Below, piece by piece: positions 16,106 to 25,315 of a stretch of DNA of 64,000 nucleotides. The notes below the pieces were generated by a model, which worked only from the letters and a program-made list of their open reading frames with translations, ran no database searches and was not told the DNA's origin. The DNA is taken from contig NZ_QJUA01000005.1 in NCBI RefSeq assembly GCF_003254575.1, positions 124,001 to 188,000 of the forward strand. Direction: 5' to 3'. Both the position numbers and the translations under genes were made by a program. Positions within the stretch are counted from its first letter, which is position 1, and each line of letters starts with the position of its first letter. The stretch comes from Mycobacterium kyogaense (lineage in GTDB: Bacteria; Actinomycetota; Actinomycetes; Mycobacteriales; Mycobacteriaceae).

Positions 16106-17459
16106 GCGCCACCACGGTCAGGGCGCTCTCGGCCGCGGTCAGGGTTTCGTCGATGTCGGCGTCGGTGTGTACGAGCGAGACGAACAGATTCTCGAATTGC
16201 AATGGGTGGAAGAGTATTCCGCGCACCACCATCTCCTGGTACCAGCGGGTGAAGATGTCTTCGTGAGCGTGGGCGGCAGCGTCGCGCCAGTTCTTGATGG
16301 GGCGATCGGTGAACCAGAACTGGAACACCGTGCCGATGCCTTCCACGTACGCGTCGATTCCCTTCTCGTCGGCCAGCGCTTTGAGTCCGCTGCCCAGCCG
16401 GTCGCCGAGTGCGCGTTGGCGCTCGTAGAGGCCCGGCGTGGCCAGCACGTCCATGGTGGCCGATACGGCGGCACATTGCACGACGTTGGCGTTGTAGGTG
16501 CCCGAGTGTGAGTAGGTGCCGTCGGCGATCATGCGCATCGCCTCGGTGGTGCCGCCGATGGCGGCGACGGGGAATCCGCCGCCGACGCCCTTGGCGTAGG
16601 TGGTCAGATCGGAGTGCACCCCGAACCATTCGCGGGCCCCACCGCGGGCGAACCGGAAGCCGGTGATGACCTCGTCGAAGATGAGCATGGCGCCGTACTT
16701 GGTCGTCTGTTCCCGCAGCAGTTCGAGGTAGCCGGGCTCGGGCAGGATGCATCCGGTGTTGAACACCGCGGGCTCGGTGAGCACAGCGGCCACCTCCTCG
16801 CCGCGCTGCTCCATCAGGCGGACGAAGCTCTCCGGGTCGTTCCAGGTGAGGACGACAAGGGTGTCCTCGAGTTCGGCGGGCACGCCCGGGCCCATGGCGA
16901 CGGGGCGCGGATTGTCCGCGGGCCCGGCCAGCACCGGATCGACGTGATTGGACCAGTACACCGTGTCCTGCCAGCCGTGGTAGTGACCCTCGAAGCGGAC
17001 GATGAGGCGTCGCCCGGTCGTGGCGCGGGCGAGCCGAACGGCCGTCCCGACGGCCTCGGAACCGGAGTTGGTGAAGCGGACCTGCTCGAGACCGGGGACG
17101 GCCGCGACGACTTTCTCGGCGGCCTCGATCTCGAGTTCGTAGGGCAGACCGAAGCACGTGCCGTACTGGCTGACCGCATCGACGACGGCTTGCGTCACCT
17201 GGGGGTGGCGATGTCCGAGGATCATCGGCCCGAGGCCCAGCAGGTAGTCGATGTATTCGTTGCCGTCGGCGTCGCGCAGCCGGGATCCCTTGCCCTCACT
17301 CATGAACAGCGGGTAGGGCTTCCAGCCGTTGCGTGGCAGACGCGCCGTGCTGCCGGCGCCGCCGGGGATGGTGCGGCGGGCGCGGTCGTAGAGGGCCTTG
17401 GTGGCGGTGGTCCGCTCGGCGTAGGCGGTGTCGAACGACGTCATGGCGTGTGTGTCCAT
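16095..17459 (-). CDS. class III PLP aminotransferase, glutamate-1-semialdehyde aminomutase-like
   Basis: 454-aa class III aminotransferase of the glutamate-1-semialdehyde aminomutase-like branch. Motifs: IPGGAGSTARLPRNGWKPYP, the PLP phosphate loop SGSEAVGTAVRLAR, EGHYHGWQDTVYW, IFDEVITGFRFA with the PLP-ring aspartate, and the Schiff-base lysine in TYAKGVGGGFP. It is unlikely to be HemL because it is embedded in a catabolic operon and has an island regulator site upstream. It probably transaminates an amino sugar, omega-amino acid or aldehyde intermediate. The ATG at 17459 is chosen with GAGG just upstream; an internal ATG at 17444 is an alternative. Confidence 0.85.
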   Translation of the reverse strand: MDTHAMTSFDTAYAERTTATKALYDRARRTIPGGAGSTARLPRNGWKPYPLFMSEGKGSRLRDADGNEYIDYLLGLGPMILGHRHPQVTQAVVDAVSQYGTCFGLPYELEIEAAEKVVAAVPGLEQVRFTNSGSEAVGTAVRLARATTGRRLIVRFEGHYHGWQDTVYWSNHVDPVLAGPADNPRPVAMGPGVPAELEDTLVVLTWNDPESFVRLMEQRGEEVAAVLTEPAVFNTGCILPEPGYLELLREQTTKYGAMLIFDEVITGFRFARGGAREWFGVHSDLTTYAKGVGGGFPVAAIGGTTEAMRMIADGTYSHSGTYNANVVQCAAVSATMDVLATPGLYERQRALGDRLGSGLKALADEKGIDAYVEGIGTVFQFWFTDRPIKNWRDAAAHAHEDIFTRWYQEMVVRGILFHPLQFENLFVSLVHTDADIDETLTAAESALTVVARER

Positions 17460-17495
17460 ATCCTCTTCTTCGGAGTCCGAGCCTTCAGGATCAAG

Positions 17496-17512
17496 CTTAG
17501 TATACTAAGTAT
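17496..17512. promoter_or_regulatory. operator A of the island regulon
   Basis: Two overlapping inverted repeats lie between the aminopeptidase stop and the aminotransferase start: a perfect 14-base palindrome CTTAGTATACTAAG (17496-17509) and ATACT-A-AGTAT (17502-17512). A TATACT -10 for the aminotransferase operon on the minus strand lies inside (17499-17504). The GT-ATA-C core resembles sites of HutC-type GntR regulators. The same 11-base pattern recurs near 20701 and 27804. Confidence 0.6.
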
Positions 17513-17527
17513 GTATGGCGAAAGCCT

Positions 17528-18994
17528 TCACGCCGACGGATGGAGGTACTCCACGAGTGCGCGCACCGGGGTGCCGGTGGCGCCGGCGGGCCACGGGTGA
17601 GCGTCGCGTTCCAGCCAGGCTGCCGACCCGTTGTCGATGTGCACCCAGGGTGTGTCGCCGACGAGAGAGCTCAAATACGTGGCCGCGAGCTGCCCTGAAT
17701 CGGGGTAATCCGGCGCAGCGTTGGCGATGTCGGCGACGCGCGAGGGAAGCATCGCGGCGTAGGTCGGGTGCAGGGGAAGCTGCCATCCGGGATCGAATGC
17801 CCTTCTCCCGGAGTCGATGAGATCGTCGGCAAGAGCCACCGCATTGGTCCAGCAACCCCAATAAGCGGGGCCGACGCCCCCCGAGTCGGTCAGCGTCCCG
17901 ACGTCGATGACGCCGGACAGATTCTGTCCGACAAGCCAACTCAGTGCATCAGCCAAGACCAGACGACCCTCGCAGTCGGTGTCGAGGACCTCGGTGGTCT
18001 GTCCACCGGGGTGGCGCACGACATCGCCGGGCCGCAGAGCGGCTCCGCCTGGCATGTTCTCGGCCACCGGCAGCACCGCCACTGCGGGGGCCGTCCGGCC
18101 GAGGGCCGCAGCCGCGATCACCGCCGCCGCGACGGCCGCCGCACCCGCCATATCCGATTTCATCCAGCTCAACTCGCCGCCGTCGCGCTTGAGGTTGATC
18201 CCCCCGGAGTCGAAGGTGATGCCCTTGCCCGCCAGCCCGATCCCCTGCGCCTCACCCTCGATCCGCACCACGACGGCCAGCGGCGGGCGGGCACTCGCCT
18301 CGCCCACCGCCAGGGTGGCGCCGAACCCGCGGTCACGCAGTGCATCGGCGTCCCACGTCTCGACGACCACCGAACCGGGCGCGGTCTGCTCGGCAAAATC
18401 GGTCACGGCTGCGGCGAAAGCCAAGGGCGACAACGTGTTCGGGGGAGTCTCCACCAGTTGGCGGACCCATCCAGTGGCTCGTGCCACCGTCGCGGCACGC
18501 GAGAGGACGGCGTCCGAATCGGTCGCGGTCGCGCCGACGAGGTGGATTCGTGCCTCGGCCGGACCACCGTCGCGGTGGTACTGCCACGCCGAGAGCGCGT
18601 GGCCCTCGGCGACCGCGCCCAGAGCGTTCTCGGCCTCGAGCGCCAGTAGCGACAGCACCGTCACTCCGGCCCGCGCAGCCAGAGCGGCGTCGAACAGCCC
18701 GTGTGATGTCGGGCGTCCGCCGTCGAGGCCCACCGCCACCACCCGGACCGCGCCGGACGGTCCGGGAACGGCGAGCACTGATCGCGAGGTGGCGCCGCCG
18801 TCGAACTCCGGATCGGTGACCACCAGATCGACGACGTCAACGCCGAGTGCCTCGGTGAGCAGTGCCGCTCCTGGTCCCGGGTACACGCCGCGCGATCCGC
18901 GCGGCACACCGACGACGACGGTCGCCCCCTGGGGGTCGGCGAGCAACGCGGCGAGCTCGGCCGAGTGGTGGTACGTCAGCGATACGGTGTCCAC
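17528..18994 (-). CDS. M17 leucyl aminopeptidase-family protein
   Basis: 488-aa M17 (leucine aminopeptidase) family enzyme. The C-terminal catalytic domain has GLAGKGITFDSGGINLK (metal-binding Lys and Asp), WMKSDMAGAAAV, and the M17 signature in variant form DTDCEGRL in place of the usual NTDAEGRL; the metal-binding Asp and Glu and the catalytic Arg are retained. The N-terminal ~160 residues are the diverged regulatory domain. The GTG at 18994 overlaps the stop of the solute-binding protein by one base. It would hydrolyse imported peptides in the cytoplasm. The motif change suggests a specialised peptidase rather than the housekeeping PepA. Confidence 0.88.
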   Translation of the reverse strand: MDTVSLTYHHSAELAALLADPQGATVVVGVPRGSRGVYPGPGAALLTEALGVDVVDLVVTDPEFDGGATSRSVLAVPGPSGAVRVVAVGLDGGRPTSHGLFDAALAARAGVTVLSLLALEAENALGAVAEGHALSAWQYHRDGGPAEARIHLVGATATDSDAVLSRAATVARATGWVRQLVETPPNTLSPLAFAAAVTDFAEQTAPGSVVVETWDADALRDRGFGATLAVGEASARPPLAVVVRIEGEAQGIGLAGKGITFDSGGINLKRDGGELSWMKSDMAGAAAVAAAVIAAAALGRTAPAVAVLPVAENMPGGAALRPGDVVRHPGGQTTEVLDTDCEGRLVLADALSWLVGQNLSGVIDVGTLTDSGGVGPAYWGCWTNAVALADDLIDSGRRAFDPGWQLPLHPTYAAMLPSRVADIANAAPDYPDSGQLAATYLSSLVGDTPWVHIDNGSAAWLERDAHPWPAGATGTPVRALVEYLHPSA

Positions 18995-20634
18995 TAGGCC
19001 GGCCTGACCTGCATGAGCGTCTGCGTGGAGAGGTTGTTGACCGAGCCGACGAGCGGCGAGAGCAGGAAACCCGTCCACGCGGGACTGTGCGCCTCGATGA
19101 CGTTCTGGTACACCAGCACGATGTAGGGCCGGTCGGTGTAGGCCAACTGCTGCATCTTGTCGACGATCTGTTGGCGTTCCTCCCGGGTGCGGGCGATTCC
19201 CTGGGCGGCGTAGAGCTTGTCGTACTCGGGATTGCAATAACCGCTGTCGTTGTTGTTGCCCCACTGTGCGCAGGTGAGCACGCTGAGCTGGAAGTCGGGA
19301 TCCACCGGCGGGATCCAGTCCCACATGGCGAGGTCGAAGTCGTCGTAGGTGTTGTCCGGTCCCATGATCGCCGCGCTGGCAGCATCGGTGTCCATCTTGC
19401 GCATCACCAGGTTGACGCCCGCCTCGCGCAGGGCGTTCTGCATGGTCTGGAACATCCGGTCGCCGGCACCGTTGATCTCGGTCGGGAAGACGACGTCGTA
19501 ACTCATCGGCACCCCGTTGGCCACACGGATGCCGTCGGCGCCCCGCCGGAAACCGAGGCCGTCGAGGATCGCATTGGTCTGCGCGAGGTCGAAGGGCAGA
19601 CCCTGGATCGAACTGTCGTGGAACCCGGTGGCGGGAGCCACGATCGTCGAGCCCGGTGTGGCCATCCCGAGCCATGCCGTACTGACCATCTCGGATCGGT
19701 TCATCGCGTACTCGAAAGCCTTGCGCACCGCGGGATCCAGGAGTTCGGGATGGTTCTTCTTCTTGGGGTTGGTGTTCACGATCAGCTCGTAGTAACCCGT
19801 GCCCGGCGCAGTGTCGACCACCATGTTGGCCTCCTTGAGGGAGGGCACGGTGGTAGCGGGGGTCGACTCGCCGATCATGTCGACCTGGCCGGTCCGCAGC
19901 GCCGTCACCATCGCGTCGGAGTTGGCGAAGATCTGGAGGCCGAAGCCGTTGATGGTCGGCTTCGCCGTGCCCCACCAGGCGGGGTTGCGGTCGAACAGGG
20001 CGAGCTGGTCCTTGCGGTACTCGGTCAGCCGAAAGGGCCCGCCGGACACCATCGGTGCCTCGTTGGCGAAGGTCGTGAGCTCCTTGCCGTCCCCGGAGGC
20101 GTACTGCGACCAGATGTGTTCGGGCAGGATCGGCAGCTGCGTCATCTGAGCGAGCACATTGGACACCGGCGCCGAGTAGGTGAGGGTCAGGCGGTTGTCG
20201 CCGTCGGCGGTGGCCGACGTCAGCCCCTGCATGAACCCAGCCAGCTTGCCGGCGGCGCCGTCGCGAAACTTGCCGATGGTGTTCAGGGTGAAGGCTGCAT
20301 CCTTGGCCGTCAGTGGCTTCCCGTCCGACCACGTCGCGTTCTCGGCCGTGTCGAACGTCCACACGAGACCGTCGGGCGAGGTTTTCCACGAGGTCGCGAA
20401 CGACGGCTGCAGCGACATGTTCTTCGTGTCGTATTCGGTCAGATGCGGATAGACGTACTCGAAGACGACGCTACTGTAGTCGGAGCTGGACACGAACGGA
20501 TTGAGGGAGTCGATGGTCGCGCTGACCCCGATCCGCAGAACTGTCGAGCCGGAATCGCGAGAGCTACAGCCGGCCCCGGCGATCATCACGGCGACGGCGA
20601 TCAGCGCCGCGAGCGCACCTCTACACCTCATCAA
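18994..20634 (-). CDS. family 5 peptide-binding lipoprotein of ABC transporter
   Basis: 546-aa extracellular solute-binding protein, family 5 (DppA/OppA type). A signal peptide ends in a lipobox IAGAGC with Cys23, so it is membrane-tethered outside the cell. The N-terminal family block STVLRIGVSATIDSLNPF and the FETV-like PLTAKDAAFTLNTI patch are present. It binds oligopeptides, or possibly nickel or muropeptides as some family members do. It is divergent from the two permease genes and transcribed with the M17 peptidase. An alternative ATG lies one codon downstream. Confidence 0.9.
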   Translation of the reverse strand: MMRCRGALAALIAVAVMIAGAGCSSRDSGSTVLRIGVSATIDSLNPFVSSSDYSSVVFEYVYPHLTEYDTKNMSLQPSFATSWKTSPDGLVWTFDTAENATWSDGKPLTAKDAAFTLNTIGKFRDGAAGKLAGFMQGLTSATADGDNRLTLTYSAPVSNVLAQMTQLPILPEHIWSQYASGDGKELTTFANEAPMVSGGPFRLTEYRKDQLALFDRNPAWWGTAKPTINGFGLQIFANSDAMVTALRTGQVDMIGESTPATTVPSLKEANMVVDTAPGTGYYELIVNTNPKKKNHPELLDPAVRKAFEYAMNRSEMVSTAWLGMATPGSTIVAPATGFHDSSIQGLPFDLAQTNAILDGLGFRRGADGIRVANGVPMSYDVVFPTEINGAGDRMFQTMQNALREAGVNLVMRKMDTDAASAAIMGPDNTYDDFDLAMWDWIPPVDPDFQLSVLTCAQWGNNNDSGYCNPEYDKLYAAQGIARTREERQQIVDKMQQLAYTDRPYIVLVYQNVIEAHSPAWTGFLLSPLVGSVNNLSTQTLMQVRPA

Positions 20635-20700
20635 CGGGCATCCTCTCTGGACAAGGCTTTCCCTCGACGTCGTGGTTCGAGGTGCGCATGGTCACTTGTT

Positions 20701-20737
20701 GTGCTTAGTATCATGACTCACATGAGCGGGTTGTCAA
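20701..20737. promoter_or_regulatory. operator B and promoter of the binding-protein operon
   Basis: GTGCT-T-AGTAT at 20701-20711 is a degenerate copy of the ATACT-N-AGTAT island operator (one perfect arm). On the minus strand a perfect -35 TTGACA (20732-20737) and a -10 GATACT (20707-20712), spacer 19, drive the binding-protein gene. The operator overlaps that -10, consistent with repression. Confidence 0.5.
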
Positions 20738-20755
20738 CTGGAGGAAGGGGAGTGG

Positions 20756-21712
20756 GTGCGCGGGTACCTCTGGAAGCGTTCGCTTTTCGCCGTGGCCACC
20801 ATCGTCATCGCCCTGACGGTCAACTTTGTCCTGTTCCGGGTGCTGCCCGGAGACGCGGTCACCCGGGTGTCGCGAATCCCCAACGCCTCGCCGGCGCTAC
20901 GTCACGCACTGGAGGTCGAATTCGGTCTCGACAAGTCGCTCTGGCAGCAATACCTGCTGTACGTCGAGCAACTCTGCCGCGGCAACCTGGGTGTCTCGTT
21001 CACCAATCGGCAACCGGTGCTGGACAACCTGATCGAAGCATTCGGTAACACGCTGCCGATGGTCGCGACCGGGACCATCCTGGCGATCCTCCTCGGCGTG
21101 GCCGTCGGCGTGTACGCCGCCGTACGGCGCAACACCGTGGCCGACCACCTCTCGACCGGCATCGCCGTCGCGTTCTACGCTTTTCCGACGCAGTTCCTCG
21201 GCATGATGTTGCTCATCCTGTTCGCCGGGGTGCTGCCCTCGGTGGGTATGCGCGACCCCTTCGCCGTTGCCCTCTCGCCAGGAGAGCAGTTCGCCGATCT
21301 CCTCCTGCACATGGCATTGCCGGTACTGACCCTCGTGCTCACGCTGTACGCCGAGAATGCGCTCATCGTGCGCTCGGCGATGGTGGAGACCCTCGGTCAG
21401 GATTACATCCTGACCGCCCGGGCCAAGGGGTTGTCGCGGCGCAGGATCATCTGGTCATACGCCCTGCGCAACGCCGCGCTACCGACGATCACCCAGGTTG
21501 CGCTGTCGTTGGGCGCTGTCGTGAGCGGCTCCATCCTCGTCGAGGTGATCTTTTCCTGGCCGGGCATCGGGAGGGCGCTCTATGATGCTGTGTTGCAGAG
21601 GGATTACCCGATGCTGCAGGGAGGCTTCCTGGCCATCACCGTGACCGTGGTCGTGCTGAACTACCTCGCAGACCTGCTGTACTTCCGGCTCGACCCCCGG
21701 GTGTCGCAATGA
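20756..21712 (+). CDS. DppB-type ABC transporter permease
   Basis: 318-aa inner-membrane permease of the DppB/OppB family. It has an N-terminal membrane segment (YLWKRSLFAVATIVIALTVN), the typical FRVLPGD periplasmic patch, about five more membrane segments, and the EAA cytoplasmic loop (TARAKGLSRRRIIWSYALRNA) that contacts the ATPase. The GTG start follows GGAGGAAGGGG at 20741-20751. First gene of the permease-permease-ATPase operon; its stop overlaps the next start in ATGA. Confidence 0.93.
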   Translation: MRGYLWKRSLFAVATIVIALTVNFVLFRVLPGDAVTRVSRIPNASPALRHALEVEFGLDKSLWQQYLLYVEQLCRGNLGVSFTNRQPVLDNLIEAFGNTLPMVATGTILAILLGVAVGVYAAVRRNTVADHLSTGIAVAFYAFPTQFLGMMLLILFAGVLPSVGMRDPFAVALSPGEQFADLLLHMALPVLTLVLTLYAENALIVRSAMVETLGQDYILTARAKGLSRRRIIWSYALRNAALPTITQVALSLGAVVSGSILVEVIFSWPGIGRALYDAVLQRDYPMLQGGFLAITVTVVVLNYLADLLYFRLDPRVSQ

Positions 21713-22656
21713 CTGCCGAGGAAAACCTCGTCCCGGCGCGGCGGGAACAGCGCAGTGGTGCCTGGGGAGCTCTCCGTACCGCCATGAAGCGGCCGCCCGC
21801 CCTCGTAGGTCTCGCCGTCATCTCGGTTTTCCTTGTGGTGTCCGTCTTCTCGCCGGTGCTCAAGCCCTATAGCACCTCGACCCCCAGTTGTCCGGTGTTC
21901 GATCCGCCCTCGGGCCGCCATTGGCTTGGCTGCGACGACGGCGGTGTCGACGTACTCAGTCTCGTGGTGCAGGGCGGCCAGGTGTCGATGTTCGTCGGGT
22001 TCACGGCCGCGGTGATCGCCATCGTGATCGGAACGATCGTCGGTGTGCTGTCCGGATACTTCGGCGGCTGGGTCGACAGCGTGTTGATGCGTGTCACCGA
22101 CTACTTCATGGTGGTTCCGCAGATCGTGCTGATGATCGTCGTCGCCGCCGTGTGGGGGCCGAGCTTGACGCACGTCATCATGGTCATCGGCTTGCTGATG
22201 TGGACCAGCACAGCCAGAGTCATTCGCGCACAGGTCAAATCGCTGAGGGAGCGGGTCTATGTCCGCAGGGCGGTCTCCATCGGAGCCAGCCACACCCGCA
22301 TCATCGCCACGCACATCCTGCCGCAGCTGGGACCGCTGGTGATCGCCAACACGGTTCTGGCGATCACGCTGGCCGTCTTCAACGAGACGGCGCTGGCCTT
22401 TCTCGGTCTGTCCGATCCGACCGCGGTCACCTGGGGGACCATCATGGAGCACGCCTTCGAACGGGGCGCGATCAGCACCGGTGCCTGGTGGGCGATCGTT
22501 CCGGCAGGGCTGTGCGTCGCGGCGTTGATCGTGGGCTGCTACCTGGTGGGCAACTCGATCGAAGACGGACTGAACCCCCGGTTGCGTTCGTCGTACCTGT
22601 CGACGTCGTCGTGGCGGATGCGGCCCCTCGTGGGACGCGGGGGTGATGCGCTGTGA
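21709..22656 (+). CDS. DppC-type ABC transporter permease
   Basis: 315-aa DppC/OppC-type permease. The N-terminal membrane segment (ALVGLAVISVFLVVSVFSPVL) is followed by the family block HWLGCDDGGVDVLSLVVQGGQVSM, then four to five membrane spans and an EAA loop (RRAVSIGASHTRIIATHILPQ). It pairs with the DppB-type subunit to form the channel. ATGA overlap upstream and GTGA overlap downstream indicate translational coupling across the operon. The C-terminal ~30 residues after the last span are arginine- and serine-rich and unusual in length. Confidence 0.93.
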   Translation: MTAEENLVPARREQRSGAWGALRTAMKRPPALVGLAVISVFLVVSVFSPVLKPYSTSTPSCPVFDPPSGRHWLGCDDGGVDVLSLVVQGGQVSMFVGFTAAVIAIVIGTIVGVLSGYFGGWVDSVLMRVTDYFMVVPQIVLMIVVAAVWGPSLTHVIMVIGLLMWTSTARVIRAQVKSLRERVYVRRAVSIGASHTRIIATHILPQLGPLVIANTVLAITLAVFNETALAFLGLSDPTAVTWGTIMEHAFERGAISTGAWWAIVPAGLCVAALIVGCYLVGNSIEDGLNPRLRSSYLSTSSWRMRPLVGRGGDAL

Positions 22657-24329
22657 CCGCGCCGGCGAACGCCCTTGAATTCGTGGGTCTCGACGTCTGG
22701 TTCGATCCGCGAGATCACCACGGCGGCAACCAGGTTCACACCGTCAAGGATCTGTCGCTGACCGTGGCGCCGGGGGAGCGGGTCGGACTCGTGGGCGAGT
22801 CGGGGTGCGGGAAGACCACCACGATTCTCGCCGCGCTGGGTTTGTTGCCCCCCACCGCCACGGTCGGCGGGCAGATCCGCGTGGGCGGCCGTGACATCCT
22901 CGCCGGCGGTGAGGCGGGGATCCGTGCGCACCGCTGGACCGACGTCGCGATGGTGTTCCAGGGTGCGATGAGTGCTTTCAACCCGGTCATGACGGTGGGC
23001 CGGCAGATCCGCGAGGCGCTCGAGGTCCACGGGATCGCCCACGGCCGCCGTGCAGTCGAACGCACCCGCGAGCTCCTCGAACTCGTGGGGCTGGCACCGG
23101 GCACCGACGCCCGGTACCCACACCAACTGTCCGGCGGGATGAAACAGCGTGCGGTGATCGCCATGGCGCTGGCGTGCGAACCCAAGGTGCTCCTCGCCGA
23201 CGAACCGACCACGGCTCTCGATGTCGTGGTGCAGGACCAGGTGCTGCGCCTGCTGGTCTCGTTGTCCAGCGAGCTCGGGTTGGCGTTGGTTCTGGTCACT
23301 CACGACCTCGGTGTGGTGGCGCAGGCGTGCACGCGGGCCGCGGTGATGCGCGACGGCCGGATCGTCGAGCAAGGCACGGTCGAGGACTTGTATCGACGGC
23401 CCACCCATCCCTACACCCGTCAACTGTTCGAGTCCACGCCCGACCTTGCCGCTGTCGGTGATGCCCGCGAAAGTCCGCTGCCAACAACACCTTTGCTCGA
23501 GGTGGCGGACCTGCGCGTGACATTCGGCGACGTGGCGCGCCCGCGGCAGCGACGGTGGACACGCCACAAAGCAGACGAGGACACGTCCTCGCGACCGCCG
23601 GACGCGGTCGCCGACGTCAGCATGACGGTCGGCGAGGGTGAGCTGGTCGCTCTCGTCGGCCAGTCCGGGTGCGGCAAGACCACGACGCTGCAGGCGATCC
23701 TGGGAATGCAGCCGGTGCGGTCGGGTTCCATCCGAATCGGTGGCAAGGAGATCACCACCCTGAATGCTGCGGCGTGGCGACCATTGCGTCGAGACGTCCA
23801 GATGATCTACCAGGATCCGTACGAGGCGCTCGACGGTCGACTGCGCGTCGCCGACACCGTCGCCGAGCCGCTTGTGGTCCATCGCATCGGCACCGGCAGG
23901 GGTGAGCGACGGACTTTGGCCGCGCAAGCGCTGCGCGACGTGGGGCTCGACCCCGCGACGTTCGCGGACAGGTTCCCGCACGAACTGTCGGGCGGGCAAC
24001 GTCAGCGCGTGGCGATAGCGGCCAGCCTCGTCCTACGGCCACGGTTGCTCCTCGCCGACGAACCGGTGTCGATGCTCGACGTGTCGGTGCGTACGGGTGT
24101 GTTGGAACTGCTCGACGCGTTGCGCCGCGAACACCGGATGGGGATTCTGATGATCACCCACGACCTGTCGACGGCCGCTGCCTACGCCGACCGCATCATC
24201 GTGATGCGAGACGGCGCGATCGTCGAGGAAGGGGCGGCGTGGCAGGTCGTCCACGAGCCCCGCGCCGACTACACCCGCACACTGCTGGCGAGTGTGCCGA
24301 GCCCCGACCCCGCGCGGAGGCGGCTGTGA
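22653..24329 (+). CDS. fused DppD-DppF ABC transporter ATPase
   Basis: 558-aa protein with two complete ABC ATPase domains. Domain 1 has Walker A GESGCGKT at residues 48-55, signature LSGGMKQR and Walker B VLLADEPTTALD. Domain 2 has Walker A GQSGCGKT near 336-343, signature LSGGQRQR and Walker B LLLADEPVSMLD. Both carry the usual dipeptide-importer spacing. The fusion replaces separate DppD and DppF subunits and powers the two permeases encoded just upstream. A GTG start overlaps the stop of the permease gene. The two halves are joined by a short linker carrying the C-terminal zone of the DppD half. Confidence 0.94.
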   Translation: MTAPANALEFVGLDVWFDPRDHHGGNQVHTVKDLSLTVAPGERVGLVGESGCGKTTTILAALGLLPPTATVGGQIRVGGRDILAGGEAGIRAHRWTDVAMVFQGAMSAFNPVMTVGRQIREALEVHGIAHGRRAVERTRELLELVGLAPGTDARYPHQLSGGMKQRAVIAMALACEPKVLLADEPTTALDVVVQDQVLRLLVSLSSELGLALVLVTHDLGVVAQACTRAAVMRDGRIVEQGTVEDLYRRPTHPYTRQLFESTPDLAAVGDARESPLPTTPLLEVADLRVTFGDVARPRQRRWTRHKADEDTSSRPPDAVADVSMTVGEGELVALVGQSGCGKTTTLQAILGMQPVRSGSIRIGGKEITTLNAAAWRPLRRDVQMIYQDPYEALDGRLRVADTVAEPLVVHRIGTGRGERRTLAAQALRDVGLDPATFADRFPHELSGGQRQRVAIAASLVLRPRLLLADEPVSMLDVSVRTGVLELLDALRREHRMGILMITHDLSTAAAYADRIIVMRDGAIVEEGAAWQVVHEPRADYTRTLLASVPSPDPARRRL

Positions 24330-24348
24330 CCCGAGCGTGCCGATGACC

Positions 24349-25200
24349 TCAGTCGTCGCCGGCCGACGGCGGTGCGCCGAGCGGTCGCACCGACCACGGT
24401 CCGTTGTCGTGCGACTCCATCAACCGCGGCCCGGAGTTGCCCGAGACGTAGAACAGGAACTCGCGAGCCGGGTAGGTCTGCTGGAAGCTGTCGAAGGCGA
24501 CGCCGGCAGCGGTGACGCTGATTCCGCGGATCCGCACCACATTGACCTTCGCCGACAATTGCAGATGTTCGCGTTCCCAGGAGTTGGGCTGATCGACCTC
24601 GAAGACCTGCTCGACGAAATCGTCTGTGAGCGAGTAACGCTCGGAGAGAAAGCCATAGAGCGATCCGCCGTCGGCGATGCGCGTCTCGTCCAGCGATGGC
24701 ACGAGTTGCAGAGGGAGGACAGCCTTCTCCAGGACCTTCGGCGCGCTGCCGAGGCGACGCAGTCGGCTGATCTCCCACACCGGCTGGCCGGCGTCGATTC
24801 CCAGCGCTGCAGCGTGTTTCGCGCTGGGCAGTCCCACGACCATGCTGACGAGCTCGGTGGTGAGCTCGACATCGCCGCCCGGGCTGGTCAGGGTGTCCAG
24901 CAGCGCGCCGGGCCGCGACGGCTCACTGACCAATCGCTGTGGCGCAACGAAGGTGCCCACACCCTGGTGTCGCACGATCTTGCCGCTGCGCGTCAGTTCG
25001 TCCAGGGCGCGGCGCACCGAGATGACGCTGACTCCGGCGATCTCGGCGAGTTCTGCGGTGCTCGGCAGTTGGTCGCCCTCGCGCAGGCCTTGTTCTTCGA
25101 TCATGTTCACGACCAGGTCGTAGACATGTTGATAGCGCAGGGCACGCGGCGGCCGACTCGTGTCCGTCGCTGTGGGCTTGTCCGATACCCCTCCGGTCAC
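24349..25200 (-). CDS. GntR-family (HutC/UTRA) transcriptional regulator
   Basis: 283-aa GntR regulator of the HutC subfamily. An N-terminal winged helix (about residues 20-88; LREGDQLPSTAELAEIAGVSVISVRRALDEL) is followed by a UTRA effector domain (about 105-265). UTRA proteins usually sense amino-sugar phosphates, sugars or related catabolites. GTG at 25200 is supported by GGAGGAGAT just upstream. Divergent from nagB and surrounded by the peptide importer and peptidases, so it is the likely repressor reading the ATACT-N-AGTAT sites at 17502, 20701 and 27804. I see no good copy of that site in its own upstream region, which weakens a simple autoregulation model. Confidence 0.9.
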   Translation of the reverse strand: MTGGVSDKPTATDTSRPPRALRYQHVYDLVVNMIEEQGLREGDQLPSTAELAEIAGVSVISVRRALDELTRSGKIVRHQGVGTFVAPQRLVSEPSRPGALLDTLTSPGGDVELTTELVSMVVGLPSAKHAAALGIDAGQPVWEISRLRRLGSAPKVLEKAVLPLQLVPSLDETRIADGGSLYGFLSERYSLTDDFVEQVFEVDQPNSWEREHLQLSAKVNVVRIRGISVTAAGVAFDSFQQTYPAREFLFYVSGNSGPRLMESHDNGPWSVRPLGAPPSAGDD

Positions 25201-25315
25201 ATCTCCTCCAAGGTGGGCTACGACCGATCATGCCCCAGTCTTGCCTTCCGGCACCTGCGGTGTCGCTGCCGTCCCGCATAGTGTCGACATCGTTATACAA
25301 GGAATGAGGACAAAC

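Noticed and set aside
16095..17459. Aminotransferase as HemL (tetrapyrrole synthesis)
   Set aside because: It has HemL-like motifs but lies in a kinase/decarboxylase operon under the island operator, with no hem genes.
17496..17512. Palindrome as an intrinsic terminator after the M17 gene
   Set aside because: It is AT-rich, has no loop, and recurs in two promoter regions, so an operator is the better reading.
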